From: Bacteroidaceae bacterium
GTDB lineage: Bacteria; Bacteroidota; Bacteroidia; Bacteroidales; Bacteroidaceae
Reading direction: 5' to 3'
Length of the DNA stretch: 33,096 bases
Assembly (NCBI GenBank): GCA_017618515.1
Contig: JAFZUB010000145.1
Location: forward strand, 1-33,096
In this document: piece after piece, positions 7,545-14,721 of the stretch
Layout of the letters: each line of letters begins with the position of its first letter
Position numbering within the stretch: position 1 is the stretch's first letter
Notes under the pieces: generated by a model
What the model saw: the letters and a program-made list of their open reading frames with translations, nothing else
Database searches by the model: none
What the model was told of the DNA's origin: nothing
Translations under genes and position numbers: made by a program

Positions 7545-8342
7545 TTAGAAGAGTGTGAGTTCTTCGAGGTCATATTGTTTGGATGGTTTCTCGCGGTCGA
7601 GGGCAATGATGTTGGTGAGTGCGTTGCCTGCTGCTTGCTTGGCTGATGCGAGGGCGAGTTGTGGCGTGTTGTTTTGCTCGCTGAGGTGGCATAGCCAGAT
7701 GATTTTGAGATGGTCGCAATGGCGTGCGATTACTTCGGCCGCCTGTGGATTGGATAGATGTCCCTGTCCGTTGCGGATACGGTTTTGCAGCACGACAGGG
7801 TAGGGGCCTTTGGCGAGCATGTCTGGGTCGTAGTTGGACTCAAGCACGAGGTGGGTGGCCTGGCTGACGTAGCGCTCTATCTCGTCGGTCCAGTGGCCAC
7901 AGTCGGTGACAAGACATAGGCGCACATTGTCGTGGTTGATTAAGAACCCGATATTGTCGCGCGAGTCGTGTGGCACGGAAAATGGCGTGATCTCCATACC
8001 GAGCAGATGGAAGGTGCTACCTTTGTAGATGGTGGTGACACTCTCGATGCGCGGCTTCTTGCCGATGTAGCGGTTGAGGAAGATTCCTTTCTTGGTTTCT
8101 TCGGTCATATATACGGGCATACCGTCTTTCTGGTTGAGTATGCCGAGTGTGCGTATATGGTCGATGTGGTGATGGGTGACGAGTATAGCAGCGACCTTGC
8201 CGAGCGATATGCCGTATTCTCGCGTATGTTTGCGGAATTTGCGTTCAGCAATGCCTGCGTCGATGAGCAGTGCGCCTTGGTCTGTCTGCAGATAGTAGCT
8301 GTTGCCGCTGCTACCGCTACCTATTGATTGGAAGGTTAACAT
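7545..8342 (-). CDS. MBL-fold metallo-hydrolase (WalJ/YycJ-type)
   Basis: A 265-residue protein starting MLTFQSIGSGSSGNSYYL. It carries the metallo-beta-lactamase metal site THHHIDH (residues 56-62, the T-H-x-H-x-D-H form) and later TDCGH, SNYD and LCHLSEQNN. The SIGSGSSGNSY opening and the length match the YycJ/WalJ family of single-domain hydrolases, for which a nuclease-like role in coordinating replication with cell division has been suggested in Firmicutes. Probably cytoplasmic and binding two zinc ions. Its first 26 bases overlap the end of the upstream phosphatase gene, which implies translational coupling in the ruvC-led operon. The exact substrate cannot be told from sequence. Confidence 0.9.
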   Translation of the reverse strand: MLTFQSIGSGSSGNSYYLQTDQGALLIDAGIAERKFRKHTREYGISLGKVAAILVTHHHIDHIRTLGILNQKDGMPVYMTEETKKGIFLNRYIGKKPRIESVTTIYKGSTFHLLGMEITPFSVPHDSRDNIGFLINHDNVRLCLVTDCGHWTDEIERYVSQATHLVLESNYDPDMLAKGPYPVVLQNRIRNGQGHLSNPQAAEVIARHCDHLKIIWLCHLSEQNNTPQLALASAKQAAGNALTNIIALDREKPSKQYDLEELTLF

Positions 8343-8970
8343 AGTCTATCAATTGCTGGGGTGTGGATATGATGGTGGTGGCTCCGTGTTGGAGTAGGAA
8401 GTCGTGGTCGCGGAAGCCCCAGGTGACGCTGATGCAGGGCAGATGTGCGGCCTGAGCGGTGAGGATGTCAACATCGCTATCGCCGACGTATATGGTGTCT
8501 GCTTCTGTGGCGTGCATAAGGCGCATGGCTTGCTGTAGCATGTCGGGCGCGGGCTTGCGCTTGAGTTGCTCTGTCTCGCCCACTGCTATGCTTATGGTGG
8601 GGGCGAAGAAGCGGCAGTTGAGTTCGGTGACGGCGGGCTGCAGTTTGTTGGACACGATGGCCATGGCTATGCCTCGTTGGTGGAGCTCGCTGAGCATAGA
8701 CTGTATGCCGGGGTATGGCATGGTGCGGTCAAGGCAGTGGTCTGCATAGTGGCAGCGGAAGCTGGTCAAGCAACGCTGTACATCAGCGGGGCTGGTTCCG
8801 GCTGGCACAGCTCGTTCTATCAGCTTGCCTACGCCGTTGCCGACAAACTGGCGCACTTCCTCAGTGGCGCGTGTGGGATAGCCGCAGGCTCTGAGGGCGT
8901 GGTTGGTGCTCGCTGCGAGATCGTCGAGGGTGTTGAGCAGTGTGCCGTCCAGATCGAAGATGATGTTCAT
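8317..8970 (-). CDS. gph: HAD phosphatase, phosphoglycolate phosphatase-like
   Basis: A 217-residue HAD-superfamily hydrolase. Motif I is FDLDGTLLNT (Asp6 nucleophile, Asp8 acid/base), motif II IVSNK (about 110), motif III lysine in KRKPAPD and motif IV GDSDVDILTAQAA. The helical cap between motifs I and II (FVGNGVGKLIERA) is of the Gph/PGP type, so dephosphorylation of 2-phosphoglycolate or a similar small phosphate is likely, though HAD specificity is hard to assign. I chose ATG 8970; a GTG at 8979 would add MRR. It follows the zinc-ribbon gene by 12 bases and overlaps the MBL gene by 26. Confidence 0.9.
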   Translation of the reverse strand: MNIIFDLDGTLLNTLDDLAASTNHALRACGYPTRATEEVRQFVGNGVGKLIERAVPAGTSPADVQRCLTSFRCHYADHCLDRTMPYPGIQSMLSELHQRGIAMAIVSNKLQPAVTELNCRFFAPTISIAVGETEQLKRKPAPDMLQQAMRLMHATEADTIYVGDSDVDILTAQAAHLPCISVTWGFRDHDFLLQHGATTIISTPQQLIDYVNLPINR

Positions 8971-8982
8971 GCGTCTCACGCG

Positions 8983-9987
8983 TTATTCTTGTCCCTTCAT
9001 GTTGACTGCAGAGAGTTGCATCTGCGTGTTGAAGCTGGTGCGTACGCTGAAGGTCTTGGATGTGACGTTGCCGTCTGTGTCAGTGCCTATGCGGTTGACG
9101 GTGCAGGAGGCATTGTAGGTCGGACCACTGTCGGTGGGCCTTTTCTCCACTGTGACGGGCGAGGTAACGGTGTAGCTGGTTATGCCGTTGCCCTCGTGGC
9201 TGTCGATGAAGTCGCAGCTCTTGCTGAACACGGCTGCGGTGGTGATATTGCTGAGTGCCTCCTTGCTGTTGTCGGTAAGTGCAGCGAAGTAGGAGTTGAT
9301 GATGCGCGCTATGGCGTTGCGCTCTTCGTCGGTGGGTCGGGAGTCGATGATGAATTGCTTCTGCTCGCGTGCCATGTCGGCATATTTGCCGTCGGGGTGC
9401 AGGTCGAGGTATTTCTGCAGTGCGTTCTCGGTGTCGCTGCGCTTGGCATATGTCCAATCGAGGGAGTCGATCTTGTCGTATGCTTTCTGGTCGAAGGGAC
9501 TGTCGGGGAATTTACTCCGGAACATGGCGAAGTCGTCCACGTTGGTGGAGGTCACTATCTTGGCCCACTCTTGCTCATAGCGCTGATAGAGGGCGATATT
9601 GTCCTTTATCTCCTTGACGTGCTCGTTGTCGGGATACTTTAGCAGGAAGGTCTCGGCATCGGCTATGGAAAAGTCGTCCATGAGTTGGTTGTAGCTGGCC
9701 TCTTCCTCGACGGCGAGCTGGTGGTTGTGGTAGAGGAGCCATCCAAGGCCAGCGAGCAGCACCACGCCGATGATGCTACCTATCCAGGCCAGGCGACGTC
9801 TTCTGCGCTGGGCTGGAGTGCGCGGCTCTTTGACTTTGATTGGCTTGGCCGTGGTTGGAGTGGGGGGAATTATCTCCGTGTTGTGTCCTGCGCTTACTCG
9901 CGGCTGGTTGGCAGCTCCGCAGTGGGGGCAGGAGTGTGCTCGGGACGATATTTCGCGTCCACATTCGGGACATGTAATGAGTGCCAT
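8983..9987 (-). CDS. Zinc-ribbon single-pass membrane protein, function unknown
   Basis: A 334-residue protein. An N-terminal zinc ribbon has two CPxCG knuckles (residues 6-10 and 20-24), followed by a Pro/Thr-rich spacer, a basic cluster RRRRR (61-65) and one transmembrane helix (about 67-86, LAWIGSIIGVVLLAGLGWLL). The basic cluster argues for a cytoplasmic ribbon and an exported C-terminal region. Residues about 95-200 look like short helical repeats (DDFSIADAETFLLKYPDNEHV, FAMFRSKFPDSPF, LQKYLDLHPDGKY), reminiscent of TPR/YfgM-type units. The last 110 residues form a separate, probably alpha+beta domain. It lies 4 bases after the ABC gene and 12 before the HAD gene. I do not recognise a named family. 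Confidence 0.85.
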   Translation of the reverse strand: MALITCPECGREISSRAHSCPHCGAANQPRVSAGHNTEIIPPTPTTAKPIKVKEPRTPAQRRRRRLAWIGSIIGVVLLAGLGWLLYHNHQLAVEEEASYNQLMDDFSIADAETFLLKYPDNEHVKEIKDNIALYQRYEQEWAKIVTSTNVDDFAMFRSKFPDSPFDQKAYDKIDSLDWTYAKRSDTENALQKYLDLHPDGKYADMAREQKQFIIDSRPTDEERNAIARIINSYFAALTDNSKEALSNITTAAVFSKSCDFIDSHEGNGITSYTVTSPVTVEKRPTDSGPTYNASCTVNRIGTDTDGNVTSKTFSVRTSFNTQMQLSAVNMKGQE

Positions 9988-9991
9988 GGTC

Positions 9992-11311
9992 TTATTGTTT
10001 GTTAGGTGTTTTTAATTCAATACAGTGATCTATGATGGGCGGGAAGTCCTCGTCGTAGTGCGATACCATTATCAGTGTGTGTCGGGGCTGCGAGCAGTAG
10101 TCGCAGATTATGCTTGTGGCCATTTGGCGGTAGTGGTTGTCGAGGGCGTGGTAGGGTTCGTCGAGAATTAGCAGTTGCGGGTTCTTGACGAAGGCTCTAC
10201 ATAGCAGCACCCATCGTTGTTCGCCTCCCGAGAGGGTCATATAGCTTCTGTCGGCCCAGCTGCTGATGCCGAAACGCTCCATCCACTGGCTGACCTGCTG
10301 TATATCGTCTGCCGTAGGCTGGCGAAAGAGCCCCGTGGTGTCATGCAGTCCGCTAGCCACGATGACCTTTACGGGCAGGTTGCGGCGGTAGGCCCTGTAC
10401 ATCTCCGGCGACACGAAGCCGATATTCTTCTTTATCTCCCAGATGCTCTCGCCTGTGCCTCTGCGGCGACCAAAGAGTGTGATGTCGCAGGCATAGCCCT
10501 GGGGATTGTCGGCACAGATGAGGCTGAGCAGGGTGCTCTTTCCGCTACCGTTAGGGCCTTTGAGTGCCCAGTGCTCACCCTCGCGGATGTTGAGACTGAA
10601 GTCTTTAAGTATGGTGCGTCGTCCGTAGCGTACTGTTATGTTGCGAGCCTCAAGAATGGGAAGGCCCCCTCTTGTCTCCTGGTAGGGGGAAGGCTCAGTA
10701 TATACTTCTTTCTGCTCATGTAATCCGTCCTCTCTGCTTGTTATCAGCACGAGAGCCATAGGGCGGCGGGCTGTGAGTTGTTGCAGCATGTCGGCCACCA
10801 CGCGGCGCCCCGCATGGTCAAGGCCTATATATGGGTTGTCTATTATGAGCACCTGTGGTTCTTTGGCCAGCACTCTGGCTAATTGCAGTCGTCGCCACTC
10901 GCCTGAGCTGAGGCTGACGATGGTGCGGTCCATCAGGTCGGCAGTGTCAATGAGGTCGGCGCTGGCGGGCAGCAAACTGAGCACGTCTCTCACCCGTGGC
11001 TCGAAGTCCTCGTCCATAGCGCCTTGGTTCCATCGCATCTGGTAGGCGCTGGCGCCGGTGTCCACGCTGCTGGTGTACTGGTCGTGGAAGGCCACGTACT
11101 CTATGCGTATGTTGGCGGCAGTGTGGCGAGAGCCTTGGCTGAGGCGTGTGGCTCCTCTGAGCATATTGGCGAGCGTGGTTTTGCCGCTGCCGTTAGGACC
11201 AGTCAATATCAGCGTCTCGCCTTCGCTGATGGTGAGGTTTATGGGCGCCGCGAAACGAAACGGGCCGTCGGGCACCGCGTCGGTGAGTTGTATCAGAGTG
11301 CGTTCACTCAT
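9992..11311 (-). CDS. Tandem ABC ATPase (ModF/PhrA-like)
   Basis: A 439-residue protein with two ABC ATPase domains and no membrane segment. Domain 1 has Walker A GPNGSGKTT (38-46), signature LSSGE and IIDNPYIGLD, where the catalytic Glu of Walker B is replaced by Asn159. Domain 2 has Walker A GPNGSGKST (252-260), signature LSGGEQRW and intact LLILDEPYHALD. The architecture resembles E. coli ModF (PhrA), a duplicated ATPase of unclear function, rather than an ABC-F translation factor. The linker (about 205-220, EPSPYQETRGGLPIL) is encoded by a GC-rich palindromic repeat. The start ATG overlaps the ruvC stop (ATGA), so the two genes are translationally coupled. Confidence 0.88.
   Translation of the reverse strand: MSERTLIQLTDAVPDGPFRFAAPINLTISEGETLILTGPNGSGKTTLANMLRGATRLSQGSRHTAANIRIEYVAFHDQYTSSVDTGASAYQMRWNQGAMDEDFEPRVRDVLSLLPASADLIDTADLMDRTIVSLSSGEWRRLQLARVLAKEPQVLIIDNPYIGLDHAGRRVVADMLQQLTARRPMALVLITSREDGLHEQKEVYTEPSPYQETRGGLPILEARNITVRYGRRTILKDFSLNIREGEHWALKGPNGSGKSTLLSLICADNPQGYACDITLFGRRRGTGESIWEIKKNIGFVSPEMYRAYRRNLPVKVIVASGLHDTTGLFRQPTADDIQQVSQWMERFGISSWADRSYMTLSGGEQRWVLLCRAFVKNPQLLILDEPYHALDNHYRQMATSIICDYCSQPRHTLIMVSHYDEDFPPIIDHCIELKTPNKQ
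10661..10695. repeat. GC-rich palindromic repeat in the ABC interdomain linker
   Basis: The plus strand begins AAGGCCCCCTCTTG and ends TAGGGGGAAGGCT, an imperfect inverted repeat that resembles the elements at 29471-29502, 14690-14716 and 32851-32881. It is translated as EPSPYQETRGGLP between the two ATPase domains. Confidence 0.6.
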
Positions 11312-11937
11312 GGTTTCCGTGTCTTGGGTGAGCGAGTGGGAATGCCGCCCGTCACCCTGCCGGGATTGCTCTTTATGAAGGCGCTCCATGTGGAGTATTC
11401 GCGTGCTGACACTATGGTGCGTCGCTGTGTATGGTGGCAGTAGGCGAGGGCCAGTGCGTCGGTGGCGTCGAGGAAATCGCCCATGCTTTTTTGCTCTATC
11501 TTGAATATCTTGCTGAGCATGCCTGCCACCTGCTCTTTGCTGGCGGAGCCGTTGCCAGTGATGGCTTGCTTGACCTTCGTGGGCGGGTATTCGTGCACTA
11601 CTAGGTCGCGTGCTATGGCTGCGGCAATAACCACTCCTTGTGCGCGGCCCAACTTGATAGCTGTCTGTATGTTTTTGCCGTAGAACGGGCTCTCTATGGC
11701 CAGCTCGTCGGGATGGAAGGAGTCAATCAGCCGTAGCATGTTCTCGTGGATGCGCCCCAGCTTGAGGTAGATATCGGTGCATTTGCGGAGGTCTATCACG
11801 CCCATGGCTTCTATCTGCAGTTTGCCGCCAGTGGACCGCACAAAACTGTAGCCCAGCACACTGGTGCCAGGGTCGATGCCCATGATGACGAGGTCGTCGC
11901 CAGTCGTTTGCCCGTTTGATCGTGCGGTCGTTTGCAT
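11308..11937 (-). CDS. ruvC: Holliday junction resolvase RuvC
   Basis: A 209-residue endonuclease that cuts Holliday junctions with RuvAB. The four catalytic acids are visible: Asp22 in GIDPGT, Glu82 in AIESPFYGKN, and Asp157 and Asp160 in FLDATDALALAYCH. The core KLGRAQGV and YPPTKVKQAITGNGSASKEQV matches the family. The C-terminal tail (about 25 residues after YSTWSAFIKSN) is longer and basic. I chose ATG 11937 because it directly follows a -7 box at 11944-11952; an in-frame extension to 12000 crosses that promoter and is unlikely. First gene of a six-gene minus-strand operon; its stop overlaps the next start (ATGA). Confidence 0.97.
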   Translation of the reverse strand: MQTTARSNGQTTGDDLVIMGIDPGTSVLGYSFVRSTGGKLQIEAMGVIDLRKCTDIYLKLGRIHENMLRLIDSFHPDELAIESPFYGKNIQTAIKLGRAQGVVIAAAIARDLVVHEYPPTKVKQAITGNGSASKEQVAGMLSKIFKIEQKSMGDFLDATDALALAYCHHTQRRTIVSAREYSTWSAFIKSNPGRVTGGIPTRSPKTRKP

Positions 11938-11943
11938 GATGAT

Positions 11944-11952
11944 GCAAAGATA
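11944..11952 (-). promoter_or_regulatory. -7 box (TATCTTTGC) for ruvC
   Basis: A TAnnTTTG match on the minus strand that ends 6 bases before ATG 11937, so the leader would be only a few bases long. It is divergent from the flippase promoter about 60 bases away. Confidence 0.65.
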
Positions 11953-11989
11953 CGAAGAATTCGGAATAAACATAATAAAATATATAGAA

Positions 11990-12021
11990 TTTGTTCGCAT
12001 CGGGATTTTTTTGTAATTTCG
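11990..12021 (+). promoter_or_regulatory. Bacteroidetes-type promoter for the flippase gene
   Basis: A -33 TTTG (11990-11993), a 20-base spacer and a -7 box TAATTTCG (12014-12021, one mismatch to TAnnTTTG). The GTG start codon lies only 4 bases after the box. Confidence 0.65.
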
Positions 12022-12025
12022 CTCC

Positions 12026-13453
12026 GTGAATTTGTCTTATCGTCATATCCTAAAATACACAGGCATCTTCGGCGGCATCCAGGCTATCTCGATGCTGGCA
12101 TCAATAGTGCGCAACAAGGCAGCGGCCATCTTTATCGACCGTTACGGTCAGGGGTTGTCTGACCTCTTCAGCAATGCCGCCAACCTTGTGAGTACCGCCA
12201 CCACGCTGGTAATGCCCGTGAGTGTGATACGACGGCTGTCGCAGGTATATGAGCGTCACGGCGACGGCTCGGCAGAGCTGCGCGATGAGATAAGGGTGGT
12301 GCGCTCGTGGAGTGTGCTCACGGGACTGGTGGCTATGCTGATAGTGGCTGTCGGTGCCCGTCTGCTGAGCCGCTTTGCCATGGGCAGCGATAACTTCGTG
12401 AGGAGCTTCATCTTCTTGTCACCACTGCTGGTGCTGATGAGTGTCAACGCTACCGAGGTGGCTATCCTCAAGGCTACTCGCCGCTTGCGCCAGCTGGCGT
12501 GGGCCTCGGGTGCCGGAGCGGTGGCTACTATGGTGGTGAGCGTGATAAGCTATTGGCTGTGGGGACTGCGTGGTATCGTCATTGCGCTCAATGCGGGACT
12601 GCTGGCTACCACTGTCCTGAATATGTGCTACACTCTGCGCCCGTTTCCCTATCGCGTAGCGCCATTTCGATGGAGTGTACTGCGCAAGGGCGGCCCGCTG
12701 ATTAGCCTGAGCATCTCTTTTATGCTGGCATCCCTCGTGGCGGCCCTGGCCGAGATGCTCATACGCTCCTTTATCTCCAACCAAGGCTCCATCGAGGATG
12801 TGGGACTCTATGGCGCAGGCTTTGTGCTGACCGTCACCTACACCAAGTTCATCTTCTCAGCCATGGACGCCGACTTCTATCCGCGCTTGTCGGGCATAGC
12901 TGACAATCTGAGGGGAATGAATGTGGCCATCAATCGCCAGGTGGTGGTGTGTGTGCTGCTCATCGTGCCGTGTCTGATGCTGTTTACTCTCTTCCTGCCA
13001 CAGATAATCCGTCTGCTCTATCGTCCAGAGTATCTGGAGATAGTACCTATGGTGCTCTGCGCCACATTGTATATGTACTCCAAGGCAGTGATTACTCCGG
13101 TGGCATACACTGCGCTGGCCAAGGGCGACTCGCGGATGTTCTTTGTTATCGAGGTTATCGCGGCAGTACTGCTGGGAGCGTGCGTCATCGGCGGCTACCA
13201 TGTGGCGGGGCTCACCGGTAGCGGCGTGGGATTGGCGCTGAGCAATGTGGTGGAGCTGACGATTATTATGATTGTGTATAATCACGCCTATGGTGTGCGG
13301 CTCTACAAGTCAACGGTGGGGGTAATCCTTCTGCAGATGGTGCTGCTTCTTGTCGCCCTGCTATGTATCGCTTTTTGCGGCGTAGAGCGCTATCCCATCG
13401 TGATAGCTATGGTGCTCCTCTCCGCGTTTTTCGCATGGAGAAAACTTCATTAG
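12026..13453 (+). CDS. Polysaccharide flippase (Wzx/O-antigen translocase-like)
   Basis: A 475-residue polytopic membrane protein with about 12-14 hydrophobic helices. The N-terminus HILKYTGIFGGIQAISMLASIVRNKAAAIF is the usual opening of Bacteroidetes oligosaccharide flippases (MOP superfamily, Wzx/RfbX). It probably moves lipid-linked glycan units across the inner membrane for O-antigen or capsule. GTG 12026 is chosen because the protein begins right at the family's conserved N-terminal helix and no ATG precedes it in frame. That leaves almost no leader after the promoter. It is convergent with rfbB, with a shared terminator at 13480-13518. No glycosyltransferase lies next to it, so its substrate is not indicated. 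Confidence 0.88.
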   Translation: MNLSYRHILKYTGIFGGIQAISMLASIVRNKAAAIFIDRYGQGLSDLFSNAANLVSTATTLVMPVSVIRRLSQVYERHGDGSAELRDEIRVVRSWSVLTGLVAMLIVAVGARLLSRFAMGSDNFVRSFIFLSPLLVLMSVNATEVAILKATRRLRQLAWASGAGAVATMVVSVISYWLWGLRGIVIALNAGLLATTVLNMCYTLRPFPYRVAPFRWSVLRKGGPLISLSISFMLASLVAALAEMLIRSFISNQGSIEDVGLYGAGFVLTVTYTKFIFSAMDADFYPRLSGIADNLRGMNVAINRQVVVCVLLIVPCLMLFTLFLPQIIRLLYRPEYLEIVPMVLCATLYMYSKAVITPVAYTALAKGDSRMFFVIEVIAAVLLGACVIGGYHVAGLTGSGVGLALSNVVELTIIMIVYNHAYGVRLYKSTVGVILLQMVLLLVALLCIAFCGVERYPIVIAMVLLSAFFAWRKLH

Positions 13454-13479
13454 CAGAGGCTCGCGCAGTTAGGAAATGC

Positions 13480-13518
13480 AATAGTTAGGCCCAGCCATTG
13501 CGGCTGGGCCTAACTATT
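13480..13518. terminator. Bidirectional terminator between flippase and rfbB
   Basis: A perfect 17-bp stem (13480-13496 with 13502-13518; arm AATAGTTAGGCCCAGCC) and a 5-base loop, between convergent genes. The AT-rich outer stem ends would give weak U-rich tails in both directions. Confidence 0.8.
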
Positions 13519-13537
13519 CTCTCTTATCTCTTATCTG

Positions 13538-14665
13538 TTACCTGTTACCGTACATCTTGTCGTAGTAGGCTTGGTAGTCAGAGCCTGTCACGGCTTCCAC
13601 CCAGTCGGGATTGTCGAGATACCAGCGGATGGTTTTGACGATGCCTACTGCAAAGGGCGTTTCCGGTTCCCAACCGAGGTCGGCCTTTATCTTGGAGGGG
13701 TCGATGCCGTAGCGCAGATCGTGGCCAAGGCGGTCAGCGACGTAGGTGATGAGGTCATCGTTTATCCAACTCACGTCGTTGCGGTCGTTCTCTGGCAGCA
13801 GGGTGCGGTACTGCGGCTCGGCCTCCATAATCTCGCGTATGGTGCGGATGATGAGCTTGACGATGTCGATGTTGCGCATCTCGTTGTGGCCGCCCACATT
13901 ATAGATTGAGCCGTCCTTGGCGTTGCTGACCACCATGTCGATGGCCTTGCAGTGATCCTCCACATATAGCCAGTCGCGCACATTCTCGCCCTTGCCATAG
14001 ACAGGCAGCGTCTTGTGGCTCAGGATGTTGCGTATGATGAGCGGGATGAGCTTCTCAGGGAAGTGGTAGGGGCCGTAGTTGTTGGAGCAGCGCGTGATGC
14101 TGACGGGCATCTTGAATGTGTCGCGATAGGCCATCACGATGAGGTCTGCGCTCGTCTTGCTGGCGCTATAAGGCGAGTGGGGGCAGAGGGGTGTCGTTTC
14201 GGTGAAGAATCCCTCCGGGCCGAGCGATCCATAGACCTCGTCGGTGGACACCTGGTGATAGCGCACGCCTGCACGCCAAGTGGGGTAGCCCTGTTCGTCC
14301 TTGCCTGTCACCCATGCGCGGCGGGCGCAGTCCAGCAGGTTCTGCGTGCCGAGGATATTGGTCTGCAGAAAAAGCTGCGGATTGGTGATGGAGCGGTCCA
14401 CGTGGCTCTCGGCGGCGAAGTTGATGACGTAGTCAAACTGATATTTCTCAAACAGGCTGTCCACGAGTTCGCGGTCGCCGATATCGCCTTTCACAAAGAA
14501 GCATCGCTCGTTGTCGATGTCCTTGTCAATGGTGCCGAGGTAGCCGGCGTAGGTCAACGCATCAAGCACCACGATGCGCACATCATGATACTTGCCCAGC
14601 ATATACTTCACAAAGTTGGAGCCGATAAATCCTGCCGCTCCGGTAACGAGGTAAGACTTTGTCAA
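13538..14665 (-). CDS. rfbB: dTDP-glucose 4,6-dehydratase
   Basis: A 375-residue extended short-chain dehydrogenase/reductase that converts dTDP-glucose to dTDP-4-keto-6-deoxyglucose in dTDP-rhamnose synthesis. It shows the NAD motif GAAGFIGSNF (8-17), FAAESHVDRSI, STDEVYGSLG with the active-site Thr-Asp-Glu, and YSASK with the catalytic Tyr/Lys. RCSNNYGPYHFPEKLIP and GENVRDWLYVEDHC are typical RmlB blocks. The protein is slightly long (family about 350), with extra residues around ARRAWVTGKDEQGYPTWRAG. It lies 56 bases after oadB and may be read through from that operon. rfbA, rfbC and rfbD are not next to it, which is unusual for this pathway. Confidence 0.96.
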   Translation of the reverse strand: MTKSYLVTGAAGFIGSNFVKYMLGKYHDVRIVVLDALTYAGYLGTIDKDIDNERCFFVKGDIGDRELVDSLFEKYQFDYVINFAAESHVDRSITNPQLFLQTNILGTQNLLDCARRAWVTGKDEQGYPTWRAGVRYHQVSTDEVYGSLGPEGFFTETTPLCPHSPYSASKTSADLIVMAYRDTFKMPVSITRCSNNYGPYHFPEKLIPLIIRNILSHKTLPVYGKGENVRDWLYVEDHCKAIDMVVSNAKDGSIYNVGGHNEMRNIDIVKLIIRTIREIMEAEPQYRTLLPENDRNDVSWINDDLITYVADRLGHDLRYGIDPSKIKADLGWEPETPFAVGIVKTIRWYLDNPDWVEAVTGSDYQAYYDKMYGNR

Positions 14666-14689
14666 TTTACTATTTATTTACTGTTTATC

Positions 14690-14716
14690 TTCCCCCTGGG
14701 GGGATAAGAGGGGATC
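14690..14716. repeat. GC-rich palindromic repeat between oadB and rfbB
   Basis: The plus strand reads TTCCCCCTGGGGGG then ATAAGAGGGGATC, an imperfect G/C palindrome of the type found inside three genes of this window. Here it is intergenic. Confidence 0.5.
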
Positions 14717-14721
14717 TTCTT

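Noticed and set aside
8566..9642. Plus-strand open frame of 358 codons
   Set aside because: It runs across the HAD gene and most of the zinc-ribbon gene on the opposite strand, has low-complexity Val/Gly/Ala composition, and matches no family I know.
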